Assembly (NCBI GenBank): GCA_030528055.1
Contig: JAUMZQ010000001.1
Coordinates: 124,001-188,000, forward strand
Source of the DNA: Streptococcus sp.
GTDB lineage: Bacteria; Bacillota; Bacilli; Lactobacillales; Streptococcaceae
Reading direction: 5' to 3'
DNA length: 64,000 nt
How positions within the stretch are numbered: position 1 is the stretch's first letter; each line of letters starts with the position of its first letter. This document shows positions 18,230 through 28,242 of the stretch, piece by piece. The notes under the pieces are model-generated. The model did not search any database and was not told the DNA's origin. It saw nothing but the letters and a program-made list of their open reading frames with translations. Both the position numbers and the translations under genes were made by a program.

Positions 18230-20621
18230 AGTCATTAAAAAAGTAAGTTTTAAATCAACAACAAGAACCGTGAATCTTTTGGGAAGAGATAATGTATTAG
18301 ATTATAGAAGTGCAATATTGGAGCTAGTGAAAAATAGTTACGATGCTTTCTCTAATCAGGTAAACATTCGAATAATTGGAAAAGATATTATTTTTGATAA
18401 GAAAGAAGATAAACAAGCTACTTCAATAGAAATAATTGATTATGGACAGGGTATGAACTTGGAGAAGATTATTAATGTCTTTTTTACATTAGGAACTGAT
18501 GATAAAACTTATACTACATCAATTAAACACCAAGAATCAGAGCGCGTAATGAACGGTTCTATGGGGATTGGTAGATTATCACTCGGTAGATTAGGAAATC
18601 AAAGTTGTGTAATTACTTCAGATGGTCATAATGCTTACAAATTTGTTATAAATTGGGATAGTTTTATAACAGGAAAATCTTTGGATACTGTAAAGATAGA
18701 TATTGAACAACTATCTATAAGTGAGTTTGTTTCAGAATACACAAATAGAGGATTAAAAAACCAAAATCGTACGGGGACAATTTTAATAGCTGGCGAACTA
18801 AATGATGAGTGGTTGTTATCGGATAAAAACCAAATGGGAACAAACTATTCTTTATTAAGGCTTACTTTAAATAAATTAAAAAATCCTCTCAAATTAGATA
18901 AGTCAGGGGATTTTAGAATCATATTAGAGTATTTTGGAGATAAGGAAGAAATAGAACCATCTTTGACTGATGTTTCAACAGATGCAGAAATTTCTTTTGC
19001 TTTTTCGCATGATAGTGATATGTTGATTTTAGATGGTTATTTTGATGAAATTGATATTAATCAGTTTCCATCAGATTTTATAAATGCAAAATTTAATCAA
19101 CTTAAAGGTTATATTCTAGATAGTAATGGAAGAAAAAGAAATAGATATCATTTTGAACGAGAATTTAAAATTTCAGAGTATATTCCCGATAATATTCCTA
19201 ATAATCCTATAGGAGATTTTGATGGTATTCTCTATTTTACAAAGAAAACTGGTTCTAATAAATATCCTTTTATAAAACAACCAGCAATGAAAACTAATAC
19301 TATTGATATTGAACCTGGGATTTTATTGTATAGAGATGGATTTAGGATTAGACCTTATGGTGAGCTTGATACCATAGGGTTTGACTGGCTAGGAATTGAA
19401 AAAGAACGAACTAAAAATCCAGCAGGTGTTAGTCGGAGTAGTTATATGATGCAGGCAAATCAATTAAGTGGTTATGTAAATATAACCAAGGAAAAAAATG
19501 GTGGATTTGAAGATCAAGCTAATCGTGAAGGTTTAAAAAATAGTTCAGAATTTGAATATCTTGAAAGTATAATTCTCAGAATTATCAAAGATTTTTCTTC
19601 TATACGTTCAGAAATTATTATTTTATATAACGACTTTTTGAAGGAACAAGCGAATATTTCTCATTTTAGTGAAGAAGGAAAGAAGACAAAAAGAAAATTA
19701 GATAATCTAGTTAATAAATATCAAGGTAACTTAAAAGAATTATATCGAGATCCAGAATATAAAGAATTAGTCTCTAAACCACAATCGTTATTTGAAATGT
19801 ATTCATTACAAGATACTACGGCTGAAGAAAATAATTCACTTGTTAGTGAGAGTGATACATTACGAACTATGGCAACTCAAGGGATTGTTATGTCAACTTT
19901 TGCGCATCAAATTAAGAATGATAAGATGTTTTTTAAAACGATTCCTCAAAATTTAAAAGATATAGGAGATTATTGTTCAGAACTTTTTAAGTCCGATTTT
20001 CATAAAATCAAGAAACGATATAATTTATATGACTTTTCAGAGGCGGTTGAGCGAAAGACAACCAATATACTAGGATTCATAGAAAGTAGTGTTAATAATC
20101 CGACAAGGGATAAGAAAGAAAAAATTAATCTCTCTTCCTATCTTTTTAAAGTTTATTCTTGGTGGGATAATTCAATTAAAGATAATTTTTATTCATATAA
20201 CTATTTGGTTAATGGTAAATCTTCTTTAGAGGAATTACCTGAAAAAATAAAAAAAATTTATGTTTATGCAAGTGAGACGCAGTTAGACAGTATTTTCCTA
20301 AATTTGATAACAAATTCTTATAAAAGTTTTAAGTCTTCAAATAAAATTAATCGTAGAGTTATCAATATTGCTTTAGAAGTTGTTGAAGATGTCCTTATTA
20401 GTATTACCTATGAAGATAATGGCAATGGTTTAAATAAGAAAATTGAAAAGTCAGATATGATTTTTGAACCATACAAATCTTATAATAAAGGTGGAACTGG
20501 TATGGGAATGTCAATTTTATCTTCAGTTATATCTAATCTAAAAGGAGATAAAGAATTGCTATCTAAGCCTGGCGAAAGAGGGTTTAAAATTAAAATGACC
20601 TTAGGAGGTGGAATAAAATAG
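18222..20621 (+). CDS. Dual GHKL ATPase: MORC/Hsp90-like N-terminus plus histidine-kinase C-terminus
   Basis: A 799-residue soluble protein with no membrane segment. The N-terminal GHKL ATPase shows ELVKNSYDA (residues 34-42), DYGQGM (73-78) and NGSMGIGRL (111-119). A middle region of about 400 residues follows. An H-box-like FAHQIKND has His562, and a second ATPase follows with NLITNSY (694-700), DNGNG (732-736) and GGTGMGM (757-763). The second half is therefore a histidine-kinase core. The start is ATG 18222 with AGAGG 6 nt upstream. It overlaps the methylase by 8 nt and is followed at once by a receiver-domain gene. MORC/MutL-type ATPases are known partners in restriction-modification islands; a signalling role here is inference. 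Confidence 0.8.
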   Translation: MGKVIKKVSFKSTTRTVNLLGRDNVLDYRSAILELVKNSYDAFSNQVNIRIIGKDIIFDKKEDKQATSIEIIDYGQGMNLEKIINVFFTLGTDDKTYTTSIKHQESERVMNGSMGIGRLSLGRLGNQSCVITSDGHNAYKFVINWDSFITGKSLDTVKIDIEQLSISEFVSEYTNRGLKNQNRTGTILIAGELNDEWLLSDKNQMGTNYSLLRLTLNKLKNPLKLDKSGDFRIILEYFGDKEEIEPSLTDVSTDAEISFAFSHDSDMLILDGYFDEIDINQFPSDFINAKFNQLKGYILDSNGRKRNRYHFEREFKISEYIPDNIPNNPIGDFDGILYFTKKTGSNKYPFIKQPAMKTNTIDIEPGILLYRDGFRIRPYGELDTIGFDWLGIEKERTKNPAGVSRSSYMMQANQLSGYVNITKEKNGGFEDQANREGLKNSSEFEYLESIILRIIKDFSSIRSEIIILYNDFLKEQANISHFSEEGKKTKRKLDNLVNKYQGNLKELYRDPEYKELVSKPQSLFEMYSLQDTTAEENNSLVSESDTLRTMATQGIVMSTFAHQIKNDKMFFKTIPQNLKDIGDYCSELFKSDFHKIKKRYNLYDFSEAVERKTTNILGFIESSVNNPTRDKKEKINLSSYLFKVYSWWDNSIKDNFYSYNYLVNGKSSLEELPEKIKKIYVYASETQLDSIFLNLITNSYKSFKSSNKINRRVINIALEVVEDVLISITYEDNGNGLNKKIEKSDMIFEPYKSYNKGGTGMGMSILSSVISNLKGDKELLSKPGERGFKIKMTLGGGIK

Positions 20622-20622
20622 A

Positions 20623-21258
20623 ATGTCTGATAAAAAAATAATTTATTATATTGATGATGATGATGACACTATTTATACGTTAGGAGAATTGGAGAAAAAA
20701 TTCTCTAAAAAGGGCTATAGTATCGAGTTTTTAGGGGTAATAAATGAAGAATCTAAGGAAAAGTTCTTGAAAAAACTGTATTCACAAGAAGGATATGGAA
20801 TTATTTTGGATTATGATTTAACTAATAGTAACATTTATGGTGATGCCATTGAATTATGGCAAACTATTAAAAAACAAAATCCATTTTTTCCTGTTTGTAT
20901 ATATACTTCACATAGTGATGATGTCCAAATTGATTCGTCAGTAGAGAAAAAATTTTCTAAAGACGGATACTCTCTTAATGAAAAGGTATTCACTAAAGAA
21001 GATGAAATAGATAGTATGTTAGAATATATTGATGAACAAGTTAAATTAGGGATAGAAAACATCAATACACTAGAGAGAGTAAATAAAGGTTTAAAGAAAT
21101 CTGATGATTTTTTAATGGAAGTGGCAATTAATGAAACTAAAATAGAACATCAATTTTCTATTAATCAGCCTCGACTCTTAGACGATGATATTGCTAAGAA
21201 GTTAAATGAATTGATAGTAAAAGCCTATAAAATTATTGATGAATCGGGAGATATGTAG
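20623..21258 (+). CDS. Stand-alone receiver-like (response regulator) protein
   Basis: A 211-residue soluble protein. The N-terminal half matches a CheY-like receiver: acidic pocket YYIDDDDD (residues 8-15), phospho-acceptor Asp63 in GIILDYDL, Thr95/Ser96 in CIYTSH, and a candidate conserved Lys120 or Lys124. The C-terminal 80 residues are helical and charged and match no output domain known to me; no DNA-binding helix-turn-helix is evident. It starts one base after the upstream stop with AGGAGG 14 nt before. It is the likely phosphorylation partner of the kinase-like ATPase. The partner effector is not present. Confidence 0.75.
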   Translation: MSDKKIIYYIDDDDDTIYTLGELEKKFSKKGYSIEFLGVINEESKEKFLKKLYSQEGYGIILDYDLTNSNIYGDAIELWQTIKKQNPFFPVCIYTSHSDDVQIDSSVEKKFSKDGYSLNEKVFTKEDEIDSMLEYIDEQVKLGIENINTLERVNKGLKKSDDFLMEVAINETKIEHQFSINQPRLLDDDIAKKLNELIVKAYKIIDESGDM

Positions 21259-21383
21259 TGAATTATATTAGGAAATTATATAAGCAAGATTATAGAGGTT
21301 TAGAATCTTTACCAATTAGAACATTAAATGTTACTGCTAGTATTATTCAAGTTCTTACTAGATCGCTCACACAAGAAAATTAA
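21258..21383 (+). CDS. 41-residue truncated fourth gene of the cassette
   Basis: A GTG at 21258 overlaps the receiver stop as TAGTG and opens a frame of 41 codons (NYIRKLYKQDYRGLESLP...). It ends TQEN at TAA 21381-21383, just where sequence typical of the chromosomal flank resumes. The coupled start and sudden end suggest the first part of a longer gene whose remainder was deleted. It could be the nuclease or helicase of the system, but no domain can be recognised in 41 residues. It may instead be a genuine small protein. Confidence 0.45.
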   Translation: MNYIRKLYKQDYRGLESLPIRTLNVTASIIQVLTRSLTQEN

Positions 21384-21520
21384 AACCTATTATCTTTTTT
21401 ATTGAATATAATAAATATGTAAACAACCTATCTAAGGTAGAATTTTTCTTTAAATTTTCCAAAAGAATCAACCAAGCAGGAATGTGTAAAAATTTTGTCA
21501 GAAAACTTTTCAAAAGTTAC

Positions 21521-21549
21521 TTGCAAGCTCTTCGCTTTTTTTGTAGAAT
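21521..21549 (+). promoter_or_regulatory. Promoter of the DUF2969 gene
   Basis: TTGCAA (21521-21526) and TAGAAT (21544-21549) are spaced 17 nt. A ribosome site AGAGG lies before the ATG at 21572. Confidence 0.65.
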
Positions 21550-21571
21550 AAGAGTTTGAAAGAGGTAGAAT

Positions 21572-21802
21572 ATGAGCAAAAAAGATAAAAAAATTGAAAT
21601 AGAAATTGTAGATGGCACAGTAAAAGTTGGATTGGACGATTTTAACGGTTATCTGCTAAATATTGGTAAAAAGACAATAGGAGAAATTGCTGAACTAGAT
21701 AATCAGTTTGCTATTGTAAAAAATGGAACTGTTTCTAGCTTTCATAAAAAATTTGAAAAAGCGGTGGAAAGTCTAATTGAAACCTACAATTTAGGTAAAT
21801 AA
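21572..21802 (+). CDS. DUF2969 family small protein
   Basis: A 76-residue cytoplasmic protein starting with a lysine-rich stretch and reading EIVDGTVKVGL, then IGEIAELDNQF and a C-terminal helix. It resembles the short DUF2969 proteins that lactic acid bacteria carry in the core genome. Its function is unknown. It has a good promoter and is followed within 4 nt by the -35 box of the tRNA-Tyr gene. In related streptococci it lies close to ilvE, which supports the view that the methylase cassette was inserted between them. Confidence 0.75.
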   Translation: MSKKDKKIEIEIVDGTVKVGLDDFNGYLLNIGKKTIGEIAELDNQFAIVKNGTVSSFHKKFEKAVESLIETYNLGK

Positions 21803-21805
21803 GAC

Positions 21806-21834
21806 TTGCATTTTCAGTACATCAATGATATAAT
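21806..21834 (+). promoter_or_regulatory. tRNA-Tyr/tRNA-Gln promoter
   Basis: TTGCAT (21806-21811) and TATAAT (21829-21834) are spaced 17 nt, with a TGA extension before the -10. It starts directly after the DUF2969 stop codon. Confidence 0.75.
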
Positions 21835-21851
21835 AGATATCGTTGATTGTC

Positions 21852-21932
21852 GGAGAGGTAGCGAAGTGGTTAAACGCGGCGGACTGTAAATCCGCTCTTT
21901 CGGGTTCGGGGGTTCGAATCCCTCCCTCTCCA
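21852..21932 (+). tRNA. tRNA-Tyr (GUA)
   Basis: An 81-nt tRNA with a long variable arm, as expected for tyrosine. Acceptor GGAGAGG (21852-21858) pairs with CCTCTCC (21925-21931). The anticodon loop reads CTGTAAA with anticodon GTA, and the T-arm contains GGTTCGAATCC. CCA is not encoded. Confidence 0.95.
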
Positions 21933-21979
21933 TATTCACATCACATAGAACGACTAAAAAGCTCTATGTTTGTTTACGT

Positions 21980-22051
21980 TGGGGTATAGCCAAGCGGTAA
22001 GGCAAGGGACTTTGACTCCCTCATGCGTTGGTTCGAATCCAGCTACCCCAG
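21980..22051 (+). tRNA. tRNA-Gln (UUG)
   Basis: A 72-nt tRNA. Acceptor TGGGGTA (21980-21986) pairs with TACCCCA (22044-22050). The anticodon loop CTTTGAC has anticodon TTG, and the T-arm reads GGTTCGAATCC. It lies 47 nt after tRNA-Tyr, probably on the same transcript. CCA is not encoded. Confidence 0.95.
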
Positions 22052-22213
22052 TTCTTAGGTAAATATCAGGTAAAAGGATAAGATACCATAGGTTATTTTA
22101 TTTCTTTATAGGGTAAAAGCGTTAAAGATAGTTTAATGTCATTTGCGAGTGCTTAGGAAAATAATTATATGTATGTCAAGTTACGATGCTTGATTGTTGG
22201 AGGATTTTTTTAG

Positions 22214-23416
22214 ATGAATGAATTTGAAGATTTGCTAAACAGTGTTAGTCAGGTTGAACCAGGTGATGTTGTTTCTGCTGAAGTTTTAACAGTTGATGCG
22301 AACCAAGCTAATGTTGCAATCGCTGGAACTGGTGTTGAAGGTGTGTTAACTCTTAGAGAATTAACAAATGATCGCGAAGCAGATATCAATGATCTTGTAA
22401 AACCAGGTGAATCACTTGAGTTGCTTGTTCTTCGTCAAGTGGTTGGTAAAGACACTGATACAGTTACTTACCTAGTATCTAAAAAACGTTTAGAAGCTCG
22501 CAAAGCATGGGACAAATTAATTGGTCGTGAAGAAGAAGTAGTTACTGTAAAAGGAACTCGCGCAGTAAAAGGTGGACTTTCAGTTGAATTTGAAGGTTTA
22601 CGTGGCTTCATTCCAGCTTCAATGCTTGATACCCGTTTTGTACGCAATACTGAACGTTTTGTAGGTCAAGAATTTAATGCGAAGATTAAAGAAGTAGATC
22701 CAAAAGAAAACCGCTTTATTCTTTCACGTCGTGAAGTTGTTGAAGAAGAAGCTGCATCAGCACGTGCAGAAGTATTTGGAAAATTAAATGTTGGTGATGT
22801 TGTGACTGGTAAGGTTGCACGTATCACAAGCTTTGGTGCTTTCATTGATCTTGGTGGTGTAGATGGTTTGGTTCACTTGACAGAATTATCTCACGAACGC
22901 AATGTATCTCCTAAGTCAGTTGTATCTGTTGGAGAAGAAATTGAAGTTAAAGTTCTTGATTTGAACGAAGAAGAAGGTCGTGTATCTCTATCTCTTAAAG
23001 CTACTACGCCTGGACCTTGGGATGGAGTGGAACAAAAACTTGCTGCTGGTGATGTAATTGAAGGAACAGTAAAACGTTTGACTGACTTCGGTGCTTTTGT
23101 TGAAGTGTTACCAGGAATCGATGGACTTGTCCATATTTCTCAAATTTCACACAAACGTGTTGAAAGTCCTAAAGATGCTCTTAAAGTGGGTCAAGAAGTG
23201 ACTGTTAAAGTTCTTGAAGTAAATGCTGCAGATGAGCGCGTATCGCTATCTATTAAAGCTCTTGAAGAACGTCCAGCACAAGAAGAAGGACAAAAGGAAG
23301 AAAAACGTCAACAACGTCCACGTCGTCCAAAACGCCAAGAAAAACGCGATTTTGAACTTCCAGAAACTCAAACTGGCTTCTCAATGGCTGATTTGTTTGG
23401 TGACATTGAATTATAA
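22214..23416 (+). CDS. rpsA: 30S ribosomal protein S1 homologue
   Basis: A 400-residue protein of four S1 RNA-binding domains, the usual form in streptococci. The domains begin near residues 16, 105, 193 and 275. The last two carry the repeated GxVxRxTxFGAFVxL pattern ([15 protein letters not shown] and [15 protein letters not shown]). A basic/acidic tail rich in Arg, Lys, Gln and Glu follows. It binds mRNA and helps load it onto the 30S subunit. GGAGG lies before ATG 22214. The 162-nt leader after tRNA-Gln may hold a promoter, but none stood out. A terminator follows. Confidence 0.93.
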   Translation: MNEFEDLLNSVSQVEPGDVVSAEVLTVDANQANVAIAGTGVEGVLTLRELTNDREADINDLVKPGESLELLVLRQVVGKDTDTVTYLVSKKRLEARKAWDKLIGREEEVVTVKGTRAVKGGLSVEFEGLRGFIPASMLDTRFVRNTERFVGQEFNAKIKEVDPKENRFILSRREVVEEEAASARAEVFGKLNVGDVVTGKVARITSFGAFIDLGGVDGLVHLTELSHERNVSPKSVVSVGEEIEVKVLDLNEEEGRVSLSLKATTPGPWDGVEQKLAAGDVIEGTVKRLTDFGAFVEVLPGIDGLVHISQISHKRVESPKDALKVGQEVTVKVLEVNAADERVSLSIKALEERPAQEEGQKEEKRQQRPRRPKRQEKRDFELPETQTGFSMADLFGDIEL

Positions 23417-23429
23417 TTGATAAATTACT

Positions 23430-23461
23430 CAACCTATATTTAATATAGGTTGAATTTTTTT
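23430..23461 (+). terminator. Terminator after rpsA
   Basis: CAACCTATAT (23430-23439) and ATATAGGTTG (23443-23452) form a perfect stem with a 3-nt loop, followed by a T-run at 23455-23461. Confidence 0.85.
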
Positions 23462-23512
23462 ATTTTACCATATCATCTGTGAAGTTTTGAAATTATCTAG
23501 CTCATTTGCTAC

Positions 23513-23541
23513 TTGTCTTTTTAAATAAAATTGGGTATAAT
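23513..23541 (+). promoter_or_regulatory. tRNA-Arg promoter
   Basis: TTGTCT (23513-23518) and TATAAT (23536-23541) have a 17-nt spacer, and the tRNA begins 10 nt further on. Confidence 0.65.
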
Positions 23542-23551
23542 GAGTTAGTTG

Positions 23552-23623
23552 CCATCCTTAGTGTAATGGATATCACGTAAGATTCCGGTTCTTGAGATGG
23601 GGGTTCGATTCCCTCAGGATGGA
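23552..23623 (+). tRNA. tRNA-Arg (CCG)
   Basis: A 72-nt tRNA. CCATCCT (23552-23558) pairs with AGGATGG (23616-23622). The anticodon loop TTCCGGT gives anticodon CCG (reads CGG), and the T-arm reads GGTTCGATTCC. CCA is not encoded. Confidence 0.93.
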
Positions 23624-23631
23624 TTGAATTC

Positions 23632-23668
23632 GGCAAATTTTCTTATGAAAGTTTGTCTTTTTATTTTT
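23632..23668 (+). terminator. Terminator after tRNA-Arg
   Basis: An 11-bp stem with two G-U pairs (23632-23642 with 23647-23657) is followed by CTTTTTATTTTT. Confidence 0.65.
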
Positions 23669-23675
23669 AGGAGAA

Positions 23676-23716
23676 TAATAAAAACTCTCAGTTGTTGACA
23701 AACAACTGAGAGTTTT
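23676..23716 (-). terminator. Terminator of ldh
   Basis: A perfect 16-bp stem pairs 23681-23696 with 23701-23716 around a 4-nt loop. On the minus strand it is followed by TTATTATT, so it terminates ldh. Confidence 0.85.
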
Positions 23717-23758
23717 GTTGTAACAATCTATATTGATAGATAGTTAAAAAGGATGAAA

Positions 23759-24825
<1,067 letters not shown>

Positions 24826-24847
24826 GACAGTTTCCATATTTAAAAGA

Positions 24848-24861
24848 TGTAAACGTTTTTA
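24848..24861. promoter_or_regulatory. Catabolite-responsive element (cre)-like site between ldh and gyrA
   Basis: TGTAAACGTTTTTA matches 13 of 14 positions of TGWAANCGNTNWCA. Its position, about -64 relative to the ldh start, suits CcpA activation of ldh, as reported in other streptococci and lactococci. Regulation is inferred. Confidence 0.65.
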
Positions 24862-24897
24862 TATTTAGTGATGTTTACTGAAAAAAATAAAGAAATA

Positions 24898-24906
24898 TGG
24901 TATAAT
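24898..24906 (+). promoter_or_regulatory. gyrA promoter (extended -10)
   Basis: TGGTATAAT (24898-24906) is an extended -10 element. No good -35 is seen at 17 nt; TTTACT at 24874-24879 is 21 nt away. Confidence 0.6.
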
Positions 24907-24944
24907 GAGAGGGTGATTCAAATATGAAAGAAAGGCATTTTTTA

Positions 24945-27398
24945 ATGCAAGATAAAAACTTAGTCAATGTAAATTTAACGAAGGAGATGAAAACGAGTTT
25001 TATTGATTATGCTATGAGTGTAATAGTTGCTCGTGCCCTTCCTGACGTTCGTGATGGTCTCAAACCTGTTCATCGTCGGATTTTATATGGAATGAATGAA
25101 CTAGGGGTAACTCCAGATAAGCCACATAAAAAATCTGCAAGGATTACTGGGGATGTTATGGGTAAATACCATCCACATGGTGATTCTTCTATTTATGAAG
25201 CCATGGTAAGAATGGCTCAATGGTGGAGTTATCGTTATATGCTTGTTGACGGTCACGGGAATTTTGGTTCTATGGATGGTGACGGTGCAGCAGCACAGCG
25301 TTATACAGAAGCACGTATGAGCAAAATTGCTCTTGAGATGTTACGTGATATTAATAAAAATACGGTTGATTTTATTGATAATTACGATGCTAGTGAAAAA
25401 GAACCTGTTGTTCTGCCAGCACGTTTTCCAAATCTCTTAGTAAATGGAGCTACAGGGATTGCGGTAGGGATGGCGACAAATATCCCTCCTCACAATCTAA
25501 CAGAAACTATTGATGCTGTGAAGCTAGTAATGGATAATCCAGATGCCACTGCACGTGACATTATGGAAGTTCTTCCAGGACCGGATTTCCCGACTGGTGC
25601 TTTGGTTATGGGAAAATCAGGTATCCATCGTGCTTACGAGACTGGTAAGGGTTCTATTGTTTTGCGTTCCAAAACAGAGATTGAAGAGACGCGTACAGGT
25701 CGTGAATGCATTGTTGTAACGGAGTTCCCTTATATGGTGAATAAAACAAAAGTGCATGAGCATATTGTACGTTTAGTTCAGGAAAAGCGTATCGACGGAA
25801 TTACAGCTGTTCGCGATGAATCCAATCGTGAAGGTGTTCGTTTTGTTATTGAAGTTCGTCGTGATGCGTCGGCACATGTTATTTTAAACAACCTTTTTAA
25901 GATGACGCAATTACAAACCAACTTTAGCTTCAATATGTTAGCTATCCAAAATGGTGTTCCTAAGATTCTTTCTCTTCGTGAAATTTTACTTGCCTATATT
26001 GAGCATCAAAAAGAAGTTGTCACTCGTCGTACAATATTTGATAAAGAGAAGGCCGAAGCACGTGCTCATATTTTAGAAGGCTTGCTAATCGCATTAGACC
26101 ACATCGATGAAGTGATTCGCATCATTCGAAATAGTGAAACGGATGCAGAAGCACAAGCTGAATTGATGACGAACTTCAAACTTTCTGAACGTCAAAGTCA
26201 GGCAATTCTAGATATGCGCTTGCGCCGTCTAACAGGTTTAGAACGCGATAAGATCCAATCTGAATATGATGATTTACTAGCATTGATTGCTGATTTGATT
26301 GATATCTTAGCTAAGCCAGAGCGAGTTATAGCTATCATCAAAGAGGAATTAGATGAAGTTAAACGTAAATTTGGGGATAAGCGTCGTACAGAATTAATGG
26401 TCGGAGAAGTGCTATCACTGGAAGACGAGGATTTGATTGAGGAGACAAATGTCTTGATTACCTTGTCTAACAAGGGCTATATTAAACGTTTGAATCAAGC
26501 TGAATTTACCGCTCAAAGACGTGGTGGTCGAGGAATACAAGGGACAGGTGTGAAGGATGATGATTTTGTGAGAGAATTAGTTTCCACCAGTACCCACGAT
26601 CGCTTACTTTTCTTCACAAATAAAGGCCGAGTTTATCGTCTTAAAGGATATGAAATTCCAGAATATGGTCGAACTGCGAAAGGTTTGCCGATTGTCAACC
26701 TTCTTAAACTAGATGATGGCGAAACTGTCCAGACTATTATTAATGTAGAACAAAATAGTAGCGATGAATTGTATCTATTCTTCACAACTAGATACGGTGT
26801 CGTTAAACGTACAAGTGTTACAGAGTTTGCCAATATCCGACAAAATGGGTTAAAAGCTCTTCATTTAAAAGAAAATGATGAATTAATTAATGTTTTCTTA
26901 ACGAATGGTGAAAAAGATGTTATTATTGGTACTAGATTAGGTTATTCTGTACGCTTTAAAGAGTCTTCTATACGTAATATGGGACGAACTGCAGCTGGTG
27001 TTCGAGGTATTAGACTGCGTGAAGAAGATTATGTAGTGGGAGCCAGTGTGATTTCAGATGAAGATGAAGTACTCATCATTACTGAAAAAGGATACGGGAA
27101 ACGTACTTTGGCTAGCGAATACCCGACTAAAGGTAGAGGCGGTAAGGGAATTAAGACCGCAAAAATTACAGAGAAAAATGGCTCTTTAGCTGGGTTAATG
27201 ACCGTTTCTGGAGATGAAGATCTCATGATAATCACCAATACAGGAGTGATTATCCGAACAAATATTGCAAATATTTCTCAAACTGGTCGCTCCACTATGG
27301 GAGTGAAGGTGATGAGGTTAGACCAAAATGCTCAGATTGTAACTTTTACAACCGTTGATGCTGAGGAAGAAAAAGAAGAAATAGCTGAAACTGAATAA
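24945..27398 (+). CDS. gyrA: DNA gyrase subunit A
   Basis: GyrA is the DNA-cleaving subunit of gyrase, which adds negative supercoils. The start is ATG 24945, giving [10 protein letters not shown] as in other streptococci, with GAAAGG 9 nt before. ATG 24924, seven codons upstream, is possible. The resistance region [12 protein letters not shown] has Ser81 and Glu85, the susceptible residues. The catalytic tyrosine lies in QRYTEARMS. The GyrA-box QRRGGRG in the C-terminal domain confirms gyrase rather than topoisomerase IV. Residue 114 is Gly. The product is 817 residues. srtA follows after 26 nt. Confidence 0.97.
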   Translation: MQDKNLVNVNLTKEMKTSFIDYAMSVIVARALPDVRDGLKPVHRRILYGMNELGVTPDKPHKKSARITGDVMGKYHPHGDSSIYEAMVRMAQWWSYRYMLVDGHGNFGSMDGDGAAAQRYTEARMSKIALEMLRDINKNTVDFIDNYDASEKEPVVLPARFPNLLVNGATGIAVGMATNIPPHNLTETIDAVKLVMDNPDATARDIMEVLPGPDFPTGALVMGKSGIHRAYETGKGSIVLRSKTEIEETRTGRECIVVTEFPYMVNKTKVHEHIVRLVQEKRIDGITAVRDESNREGVRFVIEVRRDASAHVILNNLFKMTQLQTNFSFNMLAIQNGVPKILSLREILLAYIEHQKEVVTRRTIFDKEKAEARAHILEGLLIALDHIDEVIRIIRNSETDAEAQAELMTNFKLSERQSQAILDMRLRRLTGLERDKIQSEYDDLLALIADLIDILAKPERVIAIIKEELDEVKRKFGDKRRTELMVGEVLSLEDEDLIEETNVLITLSNKGYIKRLNQAEFTAQRRGGRGIQGTGVKDDDFVRELVSTSTHDRLLFFTNKGRVYRLKGYEIPEYGRTAKGLPIVNLLKLDDGETVQTIINVEQNSSDELYLFFTTRYGVVKRTSVTEFANIRQNGLKALHLKENDELINVFLTNGEKDVIIGTRLGYSVRFKESSIRNMGRTAAGVRGIRLREEDYVVGASVISDEDEVLIITEKGYGKRTLASEYPTKGRGGKGIKTAKITEKNGSLAGLMTVSGDEDLMIITNTGVIIRTNIANISQTGRSTMGVKVMRLDQNAQIVTFTTVDAEEEKEEIAETE

Positions 27399-27424
27399 TT
27401 AAATATGATTAAAAGAAGGTATTT

Positions 27425-28168
27425 ATGGTACAACGTAGAAGGAACAAAAAAAAGAAAAAACATATTTTAATCAATATCATTGCAATATTGCTAATTATTG
27501 TTGCTTTTGCTCTTATTTTTAACGCTCCTATTCGAAATATGATTATGGTTTGGCGCACGAATCAGTATCAGGTGAGCAAGGTTTCTAAAGAAGATATTGA
27601 TAAAAATAAAAATAGTAAATCTAGCTTTGATTTTAATAATGTTGAGTCCTTATCAACCGAAGCAGTACTCAACGCACAGTGGAAAGCGCAAAAGCTACCA
27701 GTGATAGGTGGAATTTCTATTCCAGATGTTTCAATGAATCTTCCTATTTTTAAAGGATTAGATAATACAGGTCTTTATTATGGTGCTGGTACCATGAAGG
27801 AAGAACAGCAAATGGGACAAGGGAACTATGCTCTAGCTAGTCATCATGTCTTTGGAATTACTGGTGCAAGTGATATGCTTTTCTCTCCTTTAACCAAAGT
27901 AAAAAATGGCATGAAAATCTACATCACAGATAAAGAGAAAATTTATACCTATGTTATCAATAGTGTAGAAAATGTTAGCCCAGATCGAGTTGATGTCATT
28001 GACGATGTTGAGGGAGTAACAGAAATTACCTTGATTACTTGTGAAGATGCCGCAGCCACTAGCAGAACGATTGTTAAAGGTGCTCTTGAAGGAGAAATCG
28101 AGTATGATAAGGCTCCTAAAGAAGTTCGCGATTCATTCAGCAAATCGTACAATCAAATGCAATTATAA
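27425..28168 (+). CDS. srtA: Class A sortase
   Basis: SrtA cuts LPXTG proteins between Thr and Gly and joins them to the cell wall. A basic N-terminus is followed by one membrane anchor (about residues 14-37) and then the extracellular catalytic domain. Catalytic residues are His140 in ASHHVFG, Cys206 in TLITCED and Arg214 in TSRTIV; the Cys-Arg spacing of 8 matches known streptococcal SrtA. It sits directly behind gyrA, the usual streptococcal arrangement. The LPSTG nucleotidase at 6982 is a likely substrate. A strong terminator follows. Confidence 0.96.
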   Translation: MVQRRRNKKKKKHILINIIAILLIIVAFALIFNAPIRNMIMVWRTNQYQVSKVSKEDIDKNKNSKSSFDFNNVESLSTEAVLNAQWKAQKLPVIGGISIPDVSMNLPIFKGLDNTGLYYGAGTMKEEQQMGQGNYALASHHVFGITGASDMLFSPLTKVKNGMKIYITDKEKIYTYVINSVENVSPDRVDVIDDVEGVTEITLITCEDAAATSRTIVKGALEGEIEYDKAPKEVRDSFSKSYNQMQL

Positions 28169-28172
28169 TTAT

Positions 28173-28203
28173 AAAAAGATAGAAAATGATTTTCTATCTT
28201 TTT
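28173..28203 (+). terminator. Terminator after srtA
   Basis: A 14-bp perfect stem pairs 28173-28186 with 28190-28203, and the T-run lies in the 3' arm. Confidence 0.85.
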
Positions 28204-28242
28204 ATTAATGAATTACGAATAATATACTAGGAGGTTATTCGT

